From assembly GCA_012932295.1 (NCBI GenBank), contig JAAONU010000014.1, positions 21,718,011 to 21,782,010 of the forward strand: DNA of 64,000 bases. The letters are read 5' to 3'. A program made the translations under genes and the position numbers. The DNA is from Cyclina sinensis. Lineage: Eukaryota > Mollusca > Bivalvia > Venerida > Veneridae. Of the stretch, positions 1 to 12,471 are shown one piece after another (position 1 is the stretch's first letter; each line of letters begins with the position of its first letter). The notes below the pieces were generated by a model, which worked only from the letters and a program-made list of their open reading frames with translations, searched no databases and was not told the DNA's origin.

Positions 1-3000
1 GCTCAAGGAACTCGAGCAGCGTGATAAGACTAGCGCCAATAAACAGACCCAAGTAACCACCAAGGCTTGCTGCAAAGAAAGTTAAACAGTGATTTTCCCT
101 GAATGTCATAAAATATATTATTCACCAAAAGGTAAACTAATGTTCTTTACAACAAAACAGTTGCTTGTAGTAGTTTCTCCCTAGACGAGAGTATCCGACA
201 GGAACAAGCGGTAATGCTAGGCAATTACTTTTTGTCTAGGGAAAAACTGTTACACGTAAATATACGTAAGTATCTTGCAAATCCTGGTCATGAATTAAAT
301 AATGAAAATAAGTTTTAATTTGACAAATGCATTTATGCAAATTGATGCACACTACTGGAAATTCAAAAATAATTGTACATTTGTAAATGCAGAAAATAAT
401 ACCATAAGTAAACAACTTACAGAATAAATCCTCTTTATTAAATTCTAGAACTTGTTGATGTCTCGTAACAACTTTAGTGTCAAAGAACACTCGAAGCAAT
501 AAGGCCTCTTCCCTATATATAAAATCAGTTATTATATGATGTATAAATAAATGTAATTTCATTGATATAGAGGGCATCTGATATTTTAAAATATTGTGGT
601 ATTTCATTTTTTTTCTTCAAACTCCTCCCTCCGTAAATATAACATCTAAATTTAAACTCCATGTCATATGATTTAAGCTCTTATAAAAAAAAATCGATAG
701 GATACTTGCTGTCTGAAACATTCAACTACCATTCAACAATATTCTATAGTTCTGTTTTCTGGCTTGGTACGTGGTTTGAAACCAAGTTTGAATAAGCATA
801 GTTTCAAATATTGATTGAATCAAAGTCGAAATATACTGTAGTTTGGTAATATATGTTACCACCTAATTGAACGATTACTTAACTTCATATTTTACCTACT
901 GCTACTGCTTTCTACTGCTACCGCCAACTTCACGTTTTACCTACTGCTACTGCTTTCTTCTGCTACCGCCAACTTCACATTTCACCTACTGCTTCTGCTT
1001 TCTACTGATACCGCCAACTTCACGTTTTACCTACTGCTTGAGCTATCTACTGCGACCGCCAGCTTCATGTTTTACCTACTGCTACTGCTTTCTACTGCTA
1101 TCGACAGCTTCACAATTTACCTACTGCAAGTACTATCTACTGATAGCGCCAACTTCACATTTTACCTACTGATTTATACTGCTACTGCCTGCTTCACATT
1201 TTACCTACTGCTAGTGCTATCTACTGATAGCGCCAACTTCACGTTTTACCTATTGCTAGTACTATCTACTGTGACCGCCAACTTCACATTTTACTTACTG
1301 CTTCTGCTATCTACTGCGACCGCCAGCTTAGCACTTTACCTACTGCTACTGCTATCTACTGCTACCGCCAACTTCACGTTTTACCTACTGCTAGTGCTAT
1401 CTACTGCTAGCACCAACTTCACATTTTACCTACTGCTGGATCTATCTACTGCTACCGCCAACTTCACGTTTTACCTACTGCTAGTGCTATCTACTGCTAG
1501 CACCAACTTCACATTTTACCTACTGATGGATCTATCTACTGCTACCGCCAACTTCACGTTTTACCTTCAGCTAGTGCTATTTACTGCTAGCGCGAACTTC
1601 ACGTTTTACCTACTGCTGGATCTATCCACTGCTAGCGCGAACTTCACGTTTAACCTGCTGCTAGTGCTATCTACTGCTAGTGACAACTTCACATTTTACC
1701 CACTGCTACTGCTGTCTACTGCTACCGCCAACTTCACGTTTTACCTACTGTTAATGCTATCTACTGATAGCGCCAACTTCACGTTTTACCTACTGCAAGT
1801 GTTATCTACCGCTACCGCCAGCTTCAAGTTTTACCTTCTGCTAGTCCTCTCTACTGATAGCGCCAACTTCATGTTTTACCTACTGCTAAGGTTATCCACT
1901 GATAGCGCCAACTTCATGTTTTACCTACTGCTAGTGCTTTCTACTGATAGCGCCAACTTCACGGTTTACCTACTACAAGTGTTATCTACTGCTAGCGCCA
2001 GCTTCACGTTTTACCTATTGCAAGTGCTATCTACTGATAGCGCCAACTTCATGTTTTACCAACTGCTAGTGCTATCTGTTGATAGCGCCAACTTCATGTT
2101 TTACCAACTGCTAGTGCTATCTGTTGATAGCGCCAACTTCATGTTTTACCTACTGCAAGTGTTATCTACTGATAGCGCCAACTTCATGATTTACATTCTG
2201 CAAGTGTTATCTACTGATAGCGCCAACTTCATGTTTTACCTACTGCTAGTGCTATCTGTTGATAGCGCCAACTTCACGTTTTACCTACTGCAAGTGTATC
2301 TACTGCTAGGGCCAGCTTCACGTTTTTCCTACTGCTAGTGCTATCTACTGATAGCGCCAACTTCATGTTTTACCTACTGCAAGTGCTATCTACTACTACC
2401 ACCAACTTCACGTTTTACCTACTGCTAGAGCTATCTACTGATAGCACCACCTTCATGTTTGACCTACTGCAAGTGTTATCTACAGATAGCGCCAGCTTCA
2501 CGTTTTACCTACTGCTAGTGTTATCTACTGCTATCGCCAGCTTCACGTTTTACCAACTGCTAGTGCTATCTACTGATAGCGCCAGCTCCACGTTTTACCT
2601 ACTGCTAGTGCTATCTACTGCGACCACCATCTTCGCGTTTTACCTACTGGTAGTGCTATCTACTGCTGCCGCGAACGTCACGTTTTACCTACTGCTAGTG
2701 CTATCTACTGCTACCGCCAGCTTCACGTTTTAGCTACTGCTAGTGCTATTTACTGCAAAGCGCCAACTTCACGTTTTACCTACTGCTACTGCTAGCGCCA
2801 ACTTCACGTTTTACTTACTGCTAGTGCTATCTACTGCTAGCGCAAACTTCATGTTTGACCTACTGCTTGTGCTATCTATCGCTAGCGCCAGCTTCACGTT
2901 TCACCTACTGCTAGAGCTATCTACTACTACCGTCAGCTTCACCTTTTACTTTCTGCTTGTGCTATCTATTGCTAGATCCAACTTCACGTTTTACCTTCTG

Positions 3001-6000
3001 CTTGTGCTATCTACTGCTAGCGCAAACTTCACGTTTTACCTTAATGGATCTATCTACTGCTAGCGCCAACTTCACGTTTAACCTACTGCTGGATTTATCT
3101 ACTGCTACCCCCAACTTCACGTTTTACCTACTGCTGGATTTATCTACTGCTAGCGCCAACTTCACGTTTTACCTACTGCTACTGCTATCTACTGCTAGCG
3201 CCAACTTCACGTTTTACCTTCTGCTAGTGCTATCTACTGATAGCGCCAACTTCACGTTTTACCTACTGCTACTGCTATCTACTGCTAGCGCCAACTTCAC
3301 ATTTTACCTTCTGCTAGCGCTATCTACTGATCGCGGCAACTTCATGATTTACCTACTGCATCTGCTATCTACTGATAGCGCCAACTTCATGTTTTACCTA
3401 CTGCTAGTGCTTTCTACTGATAGCGCCAACTTCATGTTTTACCTACGGCAAGTGTTATCTACTGATAGCGTCAACTTCATGTTTTACCTACTGCTACTGC
3501 TATCTACTGATAGCACCAACTTCATGTTTTACCTACTGCTAGTGCTATCTACTGATGGCGCCAACTTCACGTTTTACCTACTGCTAGTGCTATGTACTGA
3601 TAGCGCCAACTTCATGTTTTACCTACTGGAAGTGTTATCTATTGTTAGCGCCAGCTTCACGTTTTACCTACTGCTCTTGCTATCTACTTAAAGCGCCAAT
3701 TTCACGTTTTACCTACTGCTATTGCTATCTACTGCGACCACCAGCTTCTCGTTTTACCTACTTCAGGCCTTAGTTATTTACTTTCGTTCAACACAATATC
3801 TGAAAAACTGAATTTGTTAAACATTTACTACAAAATCTAGAATCTCCTTGTTAAACTGTCTACAGAGATAAAACCCTAAAGTAATTTACCGCAATGCATA
3901 AAACTTAGACAAATGCAAGTCATATCCAACATCATATTGACATCATAAACTAATTCAGAGTTTTGCCATGTGAAATGTATCACGACATATGTTTCTATTC
4001 ATTTGTGTTTTTAAGAAATCATTCAATTAATGTTTAGCACATTACGCTTACCTTGTCCTTTCTATGTCAAGTTGTTGTTCGGATATGTTTATCTTGGTAC
4101 CGTATAGTTGTTCATAGTAATTGGTGTTAGGGAAGTAGGTTGACGACAACTTGGTACTGTATGTTGTCACGTGACATGGTATTGCGCACAGACATTTGTT
4201 TGATGCAAACTTTACTATTCAATACAGAAAGAAAAACAAAACATGAAAATCATTTTGCATTATGCTTATGTTCACTGAAGTGGAAAAAACAGAAGCATGT
4301 TTGAGGATCATTTCTACAGAATATTAGCTATAAAACTATTCATGCTTTTATTCGTTATATGTTCGTCAGTGGCCATGTTGTAATTTTACAATCACTTGTC
4401 AGAATTATAAATGCTCGGATGTAATACTGTTGAGATTCCGAGATTTAAATTCAAACATAGGAAAAGAAACAGTCAGTTAAAGCAGGTAGAAACGAAAAAT
4501 GCTATCACTTTCTTAAAGTAATTTTATTTGTTGAAGTGACCCTGAAATTAAATAGAATTTCTCTGGTGTGCACTTGAGGAAAAACATCCATTACTATTAC
4601 CATTACCTTTACTTAGTTTTTTTTTTTCATTGCGAAAAAAAGTTTTAATCCAACTGATTAAAGATGATTTCCGTCACAATGACTTTTCCGGTCATAAATT
4701 CAATACTACTATATATATTTAAAAAAAGGGAAAGAAGCCTTTTTTCTTGTTGTTTACATGATTTCTGGTCAGTTACTACGTTTTCAGCAAATTTCTGGAC
4801 TGTCTTGCATCTAGGTTAATTTTGAACAATAATACAACTTTAAATGCGATGAGGGTTGTGGTATAAGTTCCTTCAGAAACAATGTTTTATTTAAATGTCT
4901 AGGTGAAATAACTGAAAGACTTAATAACGAGCGCTCCGCCCCCAGCAAACCAAATTAAACTAAAATACGGTCTTTGTGCGTTTTTTAAAAAAAATTCAAA
5001 TCATAATGCTTAAATTTGTCAGAACATTAAAAGAACCCTACAAAAGACACTTACCGAATACATCATTATAACATTCAAGGATCTCAAACGGATTGCATTC
5101 CCTTTGGTTACCTGAAAAGAAACCTGATTTCGATCTTCATGATTTTTTTTGGAACAAAGTGCATATAACATAAGTTTATATACACTGCTCAAATTAATTA
5201 AAGGAACGCCCATATAATCTATAAAATACCATACGCGTTGAGTAGATTTATGAATATCTTTTACAGAAATAACAAAATCGTTCTTTTTACAAAAACAAAT
5301 CGGCATTTTCATCGCCAACAGGCACATTTCTGAACAGAGAAAGTGTCCAGGATATGAACGCTATCAAATTAACTTTGAAATGTTGGTCTTACAGGTATCC
5401 CCCCTCAGGCGTTTAGGCACTCTTTGCATCGTCTGGCATGCTCCTGATGACACGTCTGATCATATCCTGTGGTATGGCATCCCATTGTAAACAACATGAG
5501 AAAGCTCACGGACGTTCTGCACAGGGTTCGGACGCGAAGAAAGTCTACGAGAAAGCATGTCCCAGACATGCTCTATATAAATAAGATCGGGAGACCTCGC
5601 TGGCCAGTCTATGACATAAATACCTTCATTATCAAAGAAGTTCCGGACGATTCTTGCAGTGTGTGCTCGAGCATTATCTTGCACTAAACGAAAAGTTTCA
5701 CTTATTGCACCAGCATATGGCCTTACAATTGGTTCTAGGATCTTGTCCCGATATCTCAGGGCCGTCAGACTATCTCCTGGAATCACATAAAGGTCTGTGC
5801 GCTCGTGAATGGATATCCCTGCCCACACCATAACTGACCCACCGCCAAACCTGTCATATGGAATAATGTTACATTCCGCATACCTCTCCTCGGCGATGCC
5901 ACACTCTCACACGCCTGTCAGAGGTCGAAACATGGTAGCGGCTCTTGTCTGTGAAGAGCACAGATCGTCATTGGCGCAGTTGCCAAGTGACGTGTTCCTG

Positions 6001-9000
6001 GGCAAACTCTGAGCGAGCTCTCCGGTGAGCTATGGTCAGGATTGGTCCTCTGGTAGGTCATCGGGCATCCAAACCATCTCCATGAAGAAGATTTCGAACA
6101 GTTTGAGTGGACACACGAACCCCTGTAGCTTGCCGGAGGTCAATTTCGATGCCAGTAGCAGTACACTGACGATTTCTGAGGGCTAAAGTTCTCAGACTCC
6201 ACAACCTGGCAACAACGCTATGAGAAACGTCTAGAACGGTAGACACCCCACGTTGCGTAAATCCATTTTCGATCATCTGCACCGCCCGAGCAACATCAGT
6301 AGTTGCTGAATGACGTCGCACACCCTAAACCGTTGTCAAAAGAGCAGGTACAGTAAAAGTTGCACAAAAGCATTCATTTTGTCAAATGTGCTATCGTGAA
6401 CGAACTGTACACATACAAAAGTCTAAATCTTATTCGGGGGTTACACAACAAAAGAAAAAACAAAATACCCATGCTTTGTAAATTTATTGTGAAGTGCACG
6501 GGTTTCTTGAGGATATTGACCGTCGATACCTAAACGAAATTTGCAGCGAAATATATAGTATGGTGGGCAATTTACGCCATAACATATTTGCGCTCCTTTA
6601 ATTTATTTGAGCAGTGTATATACTACTCAACTTTAGCTAAGCACCAAGTGTTTTAGTGTGAATATTGAATTATGTTTAATCAATTTGATTGAAGGACAAA
6701 TTTAACAGTTTTACTGATTTTGCATTAGTTATGTGCCAGAGAAGAGGAAGACCCCCTATATCCAAGGCTTTTTGGACACGCAACTTGTTTTCCAAATTTT
6801 CACAGCCCCATTTATGTTTACAAGTTTAGACTCAGTCGCGTGTGTGTGACCCATTGCTAACGACACAACTGCTTGGCAATGCCTTCTCATGCTTCCTATG
6901 AGGTTTCTGACAGTCTTAGCGGGAATGGCGGCCCATTCTTGCACCCACATGGCCTCACGCTCCTGGATGCTTCTAGGTTGCACCTGGCGAGCTGATATCC
7001 GTACCTGCAGCTTATTCCACATGTGCTCAAATGGATTTAGGTCGGGTGATTTAGGTCGGGTGATTTAGGTCGGGTGATCGAGCTGGCCAGTCAAGGCGCT
7101 CAATACCCTCACTTTGCAGGTAGTGCTGGACCACCCGGGCTCTTAGGGGACGCGCATTATCGTCCATTAAAATGAACTGATCGTCCACTGCCCCGGCATA
7201 CAGCCTAACCTGGACGTCTAACATCTCATCGATGTACCGCTGACCAGTCAATGTACCTCTATATAGTACAACAGAGTCGGTCCGTATGTCCCAGCTGATA
7301 TCTCCCCACACCATAATTGACCCACCCCCGTAGCGGTCGTGCTCAGCAATATTTCCGGCTTGAAACCTTTCCCCAGATCTTCTCCAGACTCTCGCACGTC
7401 TGTCTGTAAAGTCTAGGCAAAACCTAGACTCATCAGTGAAGAGAACATGTCTCCAGTTTTTGTCTGGTCCATCTAACATGTTTCCTCGTCCATTCCAAAC
7501 GGGCCTGGCGGTGACGACGTGTCAATGGAATTCTTATACAGGGTCTTTTTGATCGCAGATTACCCTCGTGTAACCTTTTACGCACTGTCTGAGTACAAAC
7601 ATTGACCCCAGAAGCATTAAGAAGGTCATTACGAAGATGCGTTAATTGCTGTTGCAAAACGTCCTCGACGGACCTGGATAATCAAGAATCGGTTTGAGCT
7701 GCTGTCGTCACCCTTTGTCTGCCTCCGTCATGCCTCCTGACGAGTGTACCATACTGCTGGTACCTTTCCCAGGCTCTGGTGATGGTAGTGTGGTGTACAC
7801 CAAGCGCCACACCAACCTCACGGTGTCTGGCTCCCTGCTCTACTATCCCTACAGCCCTCACTCAAATGCCGTCTTAGCATAGCGTTTGCCAAGTCAAACT
7901 GACCAATGTAAAATAGTCTGACCTTTGAATGACCATTAATTTGTTATGTCGGTGTATAAGGACAATAATGTGTCTCTGCTTCCACTAAAAAAGATACAAC
8001 AACAACAAAACAAAAAGGGGTGCATGCATTCCGTGACCACATGGCGAGACAACTTGCATTTAGGTTGGGGGCATCTCAAAACATTGTTGAATCAAACTAT
8101 GTAAAAAAATAATTAAATCCTTTTTATACTTTTCATTATATAGTGAGAAACTTTTGGTGATTAGCAAAAGTTGAATAGTATATTAATGAAAAGGTCATAT
8201 ATTCCTAGTCCTTTATTGTTTGTTCACAATCATCACAAATAAACATAAATTCAGATAAAGATGTAAAGGATAAAGATGTTGTAAGTAGAAAATACATGAA
8301 ATCAGAAGACATATAAGGTAAATGCATGAGTAGAATGAAAATGAATTTATATAAGATGTAAAGTAAATGTTGAAAGTATTCAGAACAAATGTAAAGTAGA
8401 AGAAACATGAAGTCAGAAAAGATGTAATGTGAATGTTGTAAGTAAAAAAAGTATGAATTCAGAAAAGGTGTAAAGTAAATGTTGTAAGTAAAAAACATTA
8501 ATTCAGAAAGGGTGTTAAGTCAATATTGTAAGTAGAGGAAACATGAGGTCAGAAAAGATGTAAAATAGATGTTCTAAGAATTAATATGAATTTAGAATGT
8601 ATGCCACATAAATGTAAACTGAACCTATATCCGAAGGGCCGATACACCCACAGATTCTGAAGACGTAATCATTCCAGCATTCCTGGTGGCAGGCGTTGTA
8701 CGAGTACTTTGTTGTGTATTTTAGAGGGTTCTGGAATGACTCAGCAGTTGTGTCGAGACACTGTCTGTTACCAAACGCTTTCACAGGGTACTCTTTGTAA
8801 TGATACTTAAATATAGTAGTTAACAGTTTATTTGTTTGTTGTAGTCTTATCCATGTACAACGTATTATAAAGCACACATCGAGTTGACAAATAAGCGAAT
8901 AACCATAACAGGCTATCCATGTTCACAATAAAACTATAAGCATTCATGAACATGGTTTTATCACTTTTTTATACAAACAGCCTAAATAGACAGCGCCAGA

Positions 9001-12000
9001 TAAGAAAACAATCACACGACATAATCCTCAAACATTATTGAATATTTCTATAATAGAAATATTGATACATTTCTATACACGGTCAGGGCAATAAGACGAC
9101 GTGATACACCTGTACGAGCGTGAGTTAGTTTTTCCTACACTTTTATTAAAAGCATTGTTTTACATTTGTTGTTTTGCCCTTCATTTGGAGTACATGTCTA
9201 ATTACAAATGGTGTTTTTGTTGCTGCCATTGAAATATTTAGTTTTAGACTGAAACTATTTCTAAAGGCCGCTTACTTCTATTTTCCGTATGGACAAATAG
9301 TGAGAAAACCCCGGCCCAACAGCCAGTGCCCCTTCAATTTCAGGCTCCTCACCTTTTTCGTGCACAAGTACCTGAAAGTAGATATAACATTAAACTTCAA
9401 CATTCGTCCGGTCTTCCTTCCATGATCATATAATAAAATTGCATATTTTGTCCTCTCTTATTTAAACGGTTCAAGCTTAATGCATTCGAGCGATATTCTC
9501 CATTAAGTTTTGCAACAACAACAACAACAACAAACTGCATATTGCGGCGTCTTATCTGGCTCAGCACTGTTTGCCTATGTCTACTTTTGTAGACTTTAGC
9601 ACTGATAGGTTAATACTGGTCATATATTTTAAATCGTTGGTTAAAGTGTAACGTATGATTTATATTTTGACAGTTTGTTTCTTGAAAGAGATAACCCCCC
9701 CCCCCCCCCCCCACAAAAAAAAAAAAAAAATCACTAATATATCTTGTACATATATTAGTAAAAAGTTAAAACTTTTTTTTTCGTTTCTTGGGGTTGTATG
9801 CTCAGTGATACTGTCACCTGTAAATACATGCACTTTTCTTTTTGTGAAGTTGCGTTGAGTAAGTAAGTAATTTCTAAGAATTAGCAGCACGTGGGAACGA
9901 GTTAGCCATGTCAAGAGAAAGACGAACTAACTCGAGGAATCGACTTAGTAACTCGTGGGACGACTTACTAACTAATGGGAACGAGGAACGACATAAAGAG
10001 CTGTGCAACCGTAAATAGCAGAAAATATTTCCAGATCATGACATAGCTATGAATATGGAATTGGTCATAAAAACTTACCGTAAAGCAATACGTGTATTTT
10101 TAAGCTTTCTATTTTCTCATATTGAAAGAATAAACGTGCAACATGGAACACTACATTATAACTAACAAAAGTAACAAAATCAAATAAACAGGAATTGGTC
10201 AACTTGGACTTTATTACCTTGAATCCAGCACTAGCTGAGTCTGAAATGAAATATTTAGCTTGATTTGTCCACAGTGCGATGGTCAGGCCGTATTCGCTCC
10301 CAACTATAGTAGTCTCCAAAGTTAAGTTCAAACTATCCGGGTTAACCGTATGGCAAAAGAATGTTCCAACGATTCTGCCTTCTAGTATTTCTCTACAATC
10401 TTCGTAAACCTTTGTCTCAAAAATGCATGATTTAAACATGTCTTCAACAGTCATGGCACTTTCAAGAAATAGTTTCCGAACGCTGACAGACTTCGTGTAC
10501 TCTGGTCCCGGAAATTCCATGAGAGAGGTCTTGTTGGGGCGGTACATGTACAAATACCGCAGTATTTCTCGGTCCCTATTGTCCTTAACAGTGTCATTGT
10601 GAACACGATTGAAGTTACATATGGTCACCGATGGAAAGGCAAGACTTTCTTCATAGAAAATGGTCTCCTGATTAAGGGTCTTATACGCTAAATACCGGTT
10701 TAATTGTGACAGGCAACCACTACACAGCGTAAACAGCATATAGATTATAAACCCAAGCCAAAAAATCCTGGAAGTATATAATTATCATGAAATGATCACA
10801 AAAATTAATCAATCGATCGATCAATCAATCAATCAATCAATTTTTTTCTGTGAGAAGTACATAACTGCCACTTTTAGGAAAAAATATTTCGTTTTTATGA
10901 AAAAAACATCAAAACAACAAACAAACAAAACAAACAAACATCATAACTAAGAAATAATATATCATATTTACAAAATGAGTTTTGAATAACGAAATATTAT
11001 TTCGTAGAAACATCTTAATATTGTTATTATTGTATTTCGGAATTATGAAATGAATTTCGTTTTTGAACGACGAACTATTTCTGATTGATATATGAACTAG
11101 AAATAATTCGTAAACCCATTATATATTTCTAACTGCGAAAAGACAGTTCGTTATTATGAAGTAGTATTGTATAAATAACTTTGTAATTAATATTTCTAAA
11201 TTTCGAAATAAAGTCAAGTAAATGTGTTAATAAAATATTAGAAGGGTGCATCGCCACTTTATGAGCTCCTACCGTTTGAAGGTGCAAGCCACTTAGAAAA
11301 CATATACCTTTGATTTAGATTAGACCTAGAAACTCAAAAAGTATCAGAGACCGAAATGTTATTAATTTCCATGAACTGATCGGCAACTGATTACGCAATA
11401 AAAAAAACCACTTTGATGAACGTTTTTAAGCAGAAATAATTAAAGTGTCGAGCAAACTGCATGACATAGCAATGATCGATAATATCCATTTAAACGGCTT
11501 TTATATCAATTAAAGACAATTATTGTTCTACTATGTAAATATTAATTTCATGACAACTGCTTTATTTATTGCGAGTTTGTTGCAGTTCAATTGCCGAACA
11601 AATATTGTTAGCATCGACCAATTGATTTTTGAGACATTGTCTTTGGTACAATTATTGAACTTACGTATTTGACGTAAATCTCTGAAAAAACGTGAAACAC
11701 GCGATTTTCTGTTTCACGCTCTGCATATATTTTCTTTTTTTAACCACCGAATTCGTTGTCTCTCTGAAAAGAATTCTAAAAACATATCAATTCTAAGAAA
11801 TTATTACCTTCGAAAAATCGGAGCGTTTTTGTTGAAGACGATATTCACACCATGAAAAGTTGTTCTGCTCGCCCATCTTTGCCACTGATACCGGAAGGAA
11901 ACAAACGGATAATGCCGTGTTTGTTTGATAGCTTTCATCTCATCAGAAAATTCAATCGCCACATCAGAATTTTCGGGTTTATTGTATTTTTGTCCTGTAT

Positions 12001-12471
12001 TAAGTAATGTTTTTGTCTAATAATATTAAAAACGTGATAACATATCACTATTCATTTTGTTATAATTAAGAAAGGCGTTAACCTTCCAAAATGATAAAAA
12101 AAAATTAGAAGGTCATGAGTTCGAACTGATGCGTGACGCACTTGCAAGTTAAATGCTAGACCTACTTCGCCCTCAACCCCCTCCTCCCACTTTCATTTTT
12201 TTTACCCGTGTGAAGCTATTTTAGAATGACCTTTTCAAGTGTTACATATTATTTCAGACAACATTAACTAACAACTCGACCAGGTTAAGCTTCTATGCGT
12301 TACTTACTTTGTCGTGGAAAATGAGGCTGAAATAACCAGCTGAAAGTCAAATTTACCAGATATACCTTCAAAGTCCCAAAACGTTTCTCGACCTTCATAA
12401 AACACTTCTTGTATTCCATTACTTTTGTCGTAAGTCGCCGTATTTCCATCTGAAATTGAAAAAAACGACAT
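1..12471 (-). CDS. DEG/ENaC (ASIC-like) sodium channel, 9 exons, 3' end cut by window
   Basis: Degenerin/epithelial sodium channel subunit: a trimeric plasma-membrane cation channel with two membrane helices and a large Cys-rich ectodomain. Exons read on the minus strand: 12366-12471, 11808-11994, 10218-10767, 9276-9371, 8625-8805, 5055-5111, 4052-4214, 421-512 and 1-69. Every junction is GT-AG and every phase matches, giving 500 codons up to the window edge. Landmarks in order: cytoplasmic gating motif FHG (His about residue 83), TM1 (IFWLGFIIYMLF, about 99-117), FPSVTICN just outside TM1, GPGFSHYLSI in the ectodomain, the cysteine cluster ACHQECWNDYVFRICGC, CLCAIPC, then TM2 GGYLGLFIGASLITLLE with the G-A-S selectivity filter at bases 29-37. 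The start is the in-frame ATG at 12469-12471. An alternative is an acceptor at 12450/12451 (ttcag) with a further upstream exon. Only the cytoplasmic C-terminus is missing. Ligand and ion preference cannot be told. Confidence 0.9.
882..3763 (+). repeat. 45-bp minisatellite, ~64 units, in a channel-gene intron
   Basis: About 64 tandem units of 45 bp, of the form cttcacgttttacctactgc followed by tagtgctatctactgatagc and gccaa, with scattered substitutions. A two-unit (90-bp) higher-order pattern shows near 1380-1560. Because 45 is divisible by three, one frame stays open for hundreds of codons (1067-2338 is 423 codons). The predicted peptide is a monotonous 15-residue hydrophobic repeat (ANFTFYLLLVLSTDS). 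The frame breaks at a 1-bp deletion near 2293 and at single changes later. There is no signal of a gene (start context, splice sites, non-repeat flank), so this is taken as non-coding. The array lies in the intron between channel exons 4052-4214 and 421-512. Confidence 0.9.
5179..6620 (-). mobile_element. Tc1/mariner DNA transposon with both terminal inverted repeats
   Basis: A 1.44-kb element bounded by inverted repeats. The left end at 5181-5209 reads tacactgctcaaattaatta and continues aaggaacgc. The right end at 6590-6618 is its complement with two mismatches (gcgctcctttaatttatttg, agcagtgta). Flanking TA fits the Tc1 target duplication. It contains a decayed transposase on the minus strand. 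It sits in the channel-gene intron between exons 8625-8805 and 5055-5111, in the same orientation as the gene. Confidence 0.88.
5418..6321 (-). pseudogene. Tc1-like transposase, frameshifted
   Basis: DDE transposase remnant inside the TIR-bounded element. The N-terminal helix-turn-helix segment (6321 to about 6058) contains GFTQRGVSTVLDVSHSVVAR and a second DNA-binding half ending in STQTVRNLLH. The catalytic half (5831-5460) has MVWAGISI, the second Asp in VQDNARAH and the third acidic residue in PDLIYIEHVWD, spaced as DD34E. The middle (5831-6058), which should hold the first Asp, is out of frame. The C-terminus continues in another frame to about 5418. Roughly 290 codons remain of the usual ~340, so it is inactive. 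Confidence 0.85.
6756..7880 (-). pseudogene. second Tc1-like transposase, broken in the catalytic core
   Basis: A different Tc1 family from its neighbour. On the minus strand from 7880 the HTH part (LGVHHTTITRAWERYQQYGT) is followed by a stop-interrupted linker. Then come 7657-7433 (second HTH half, CTQTVRKRLHEG), 7479-7051 (first Asp in VLFTDESRF, then GGGSIMVWGDIS, second Asp in LMDDNARP) and 7050-6756 (third acidic residue in PFEHMWNKL). The SPDLN codons are triplicated as three 14-bp units at 7037-7078, which adds 28 bp and shifts the frame between the second Asp and the Glu. I could not find convincing terminal repeats, so the element borders are unknown. It lies in the same channel-gene intron as the first Tc1 element. 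Confidence 0.85.
8240..8575. repeat. minisatellite of ~46-bp degenerate units
   Basis: Repeated units built on gtcagaaaagatgtaaagt, aatgttgtaagta and a-rich filler, about 46 bp each. They are clearest from 8409 to 8575 and more diverged to the left. The block is intronic in the channel gene, just downstream of exon 8625-8805. An apparent minus-strand reading frame here (8205-8498) is repeat sequence and not a gene. Confidence 0.7.
9513..9533. repeat. (CAA)n microsatellite
   Basis: Seven CAA units in the channel-gene intron between exons 9276-9371 and 10218-10767. Confidence 0.9.
9695..9730. repeat. poly-C followed by poly-A tract
   Basis: Eighteen C residues, then an A-rich run. Its length is likely unreliable in an assembly. 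Confidence 0.9.
10807..10840. repeat. (ATCA)n / (ATCG)n microsatellite
   Basis: Tetranucleotide repeat about 40 bp upstream (in gene sense) of the acceptor of exon 10218-10767. Confidence 0.88.
10841..11807. other. channel-gene intron, no further feature
   Basis: AT-rich intron with short A-rich and caaa runs at 10900-10940 and imperfect 'gaaat/atttc' motifs. I see no exon or mobile element in it. Confidence 0.6.

Noticed and set aside
867..3691. Series of long plus-strand open frames as a repetitive membrane protein gene
   Set aside because: They are the 45-bp minisatellite read in frame; frame breaks by single-base changes, no unique flanking coding sequence, and the array is inside an intron on the other strand.
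882..3763. CRISPR-like regular repeats
   Set aside because: Units are directly contiguous with no unique spacers, and the genome is eukaryotic.
6620..6755. Terminal inverted repeat of the second Tc1 element
   Set aside because: No convincing match was found between this stretch and 7883-8000, so borders were left undefined.
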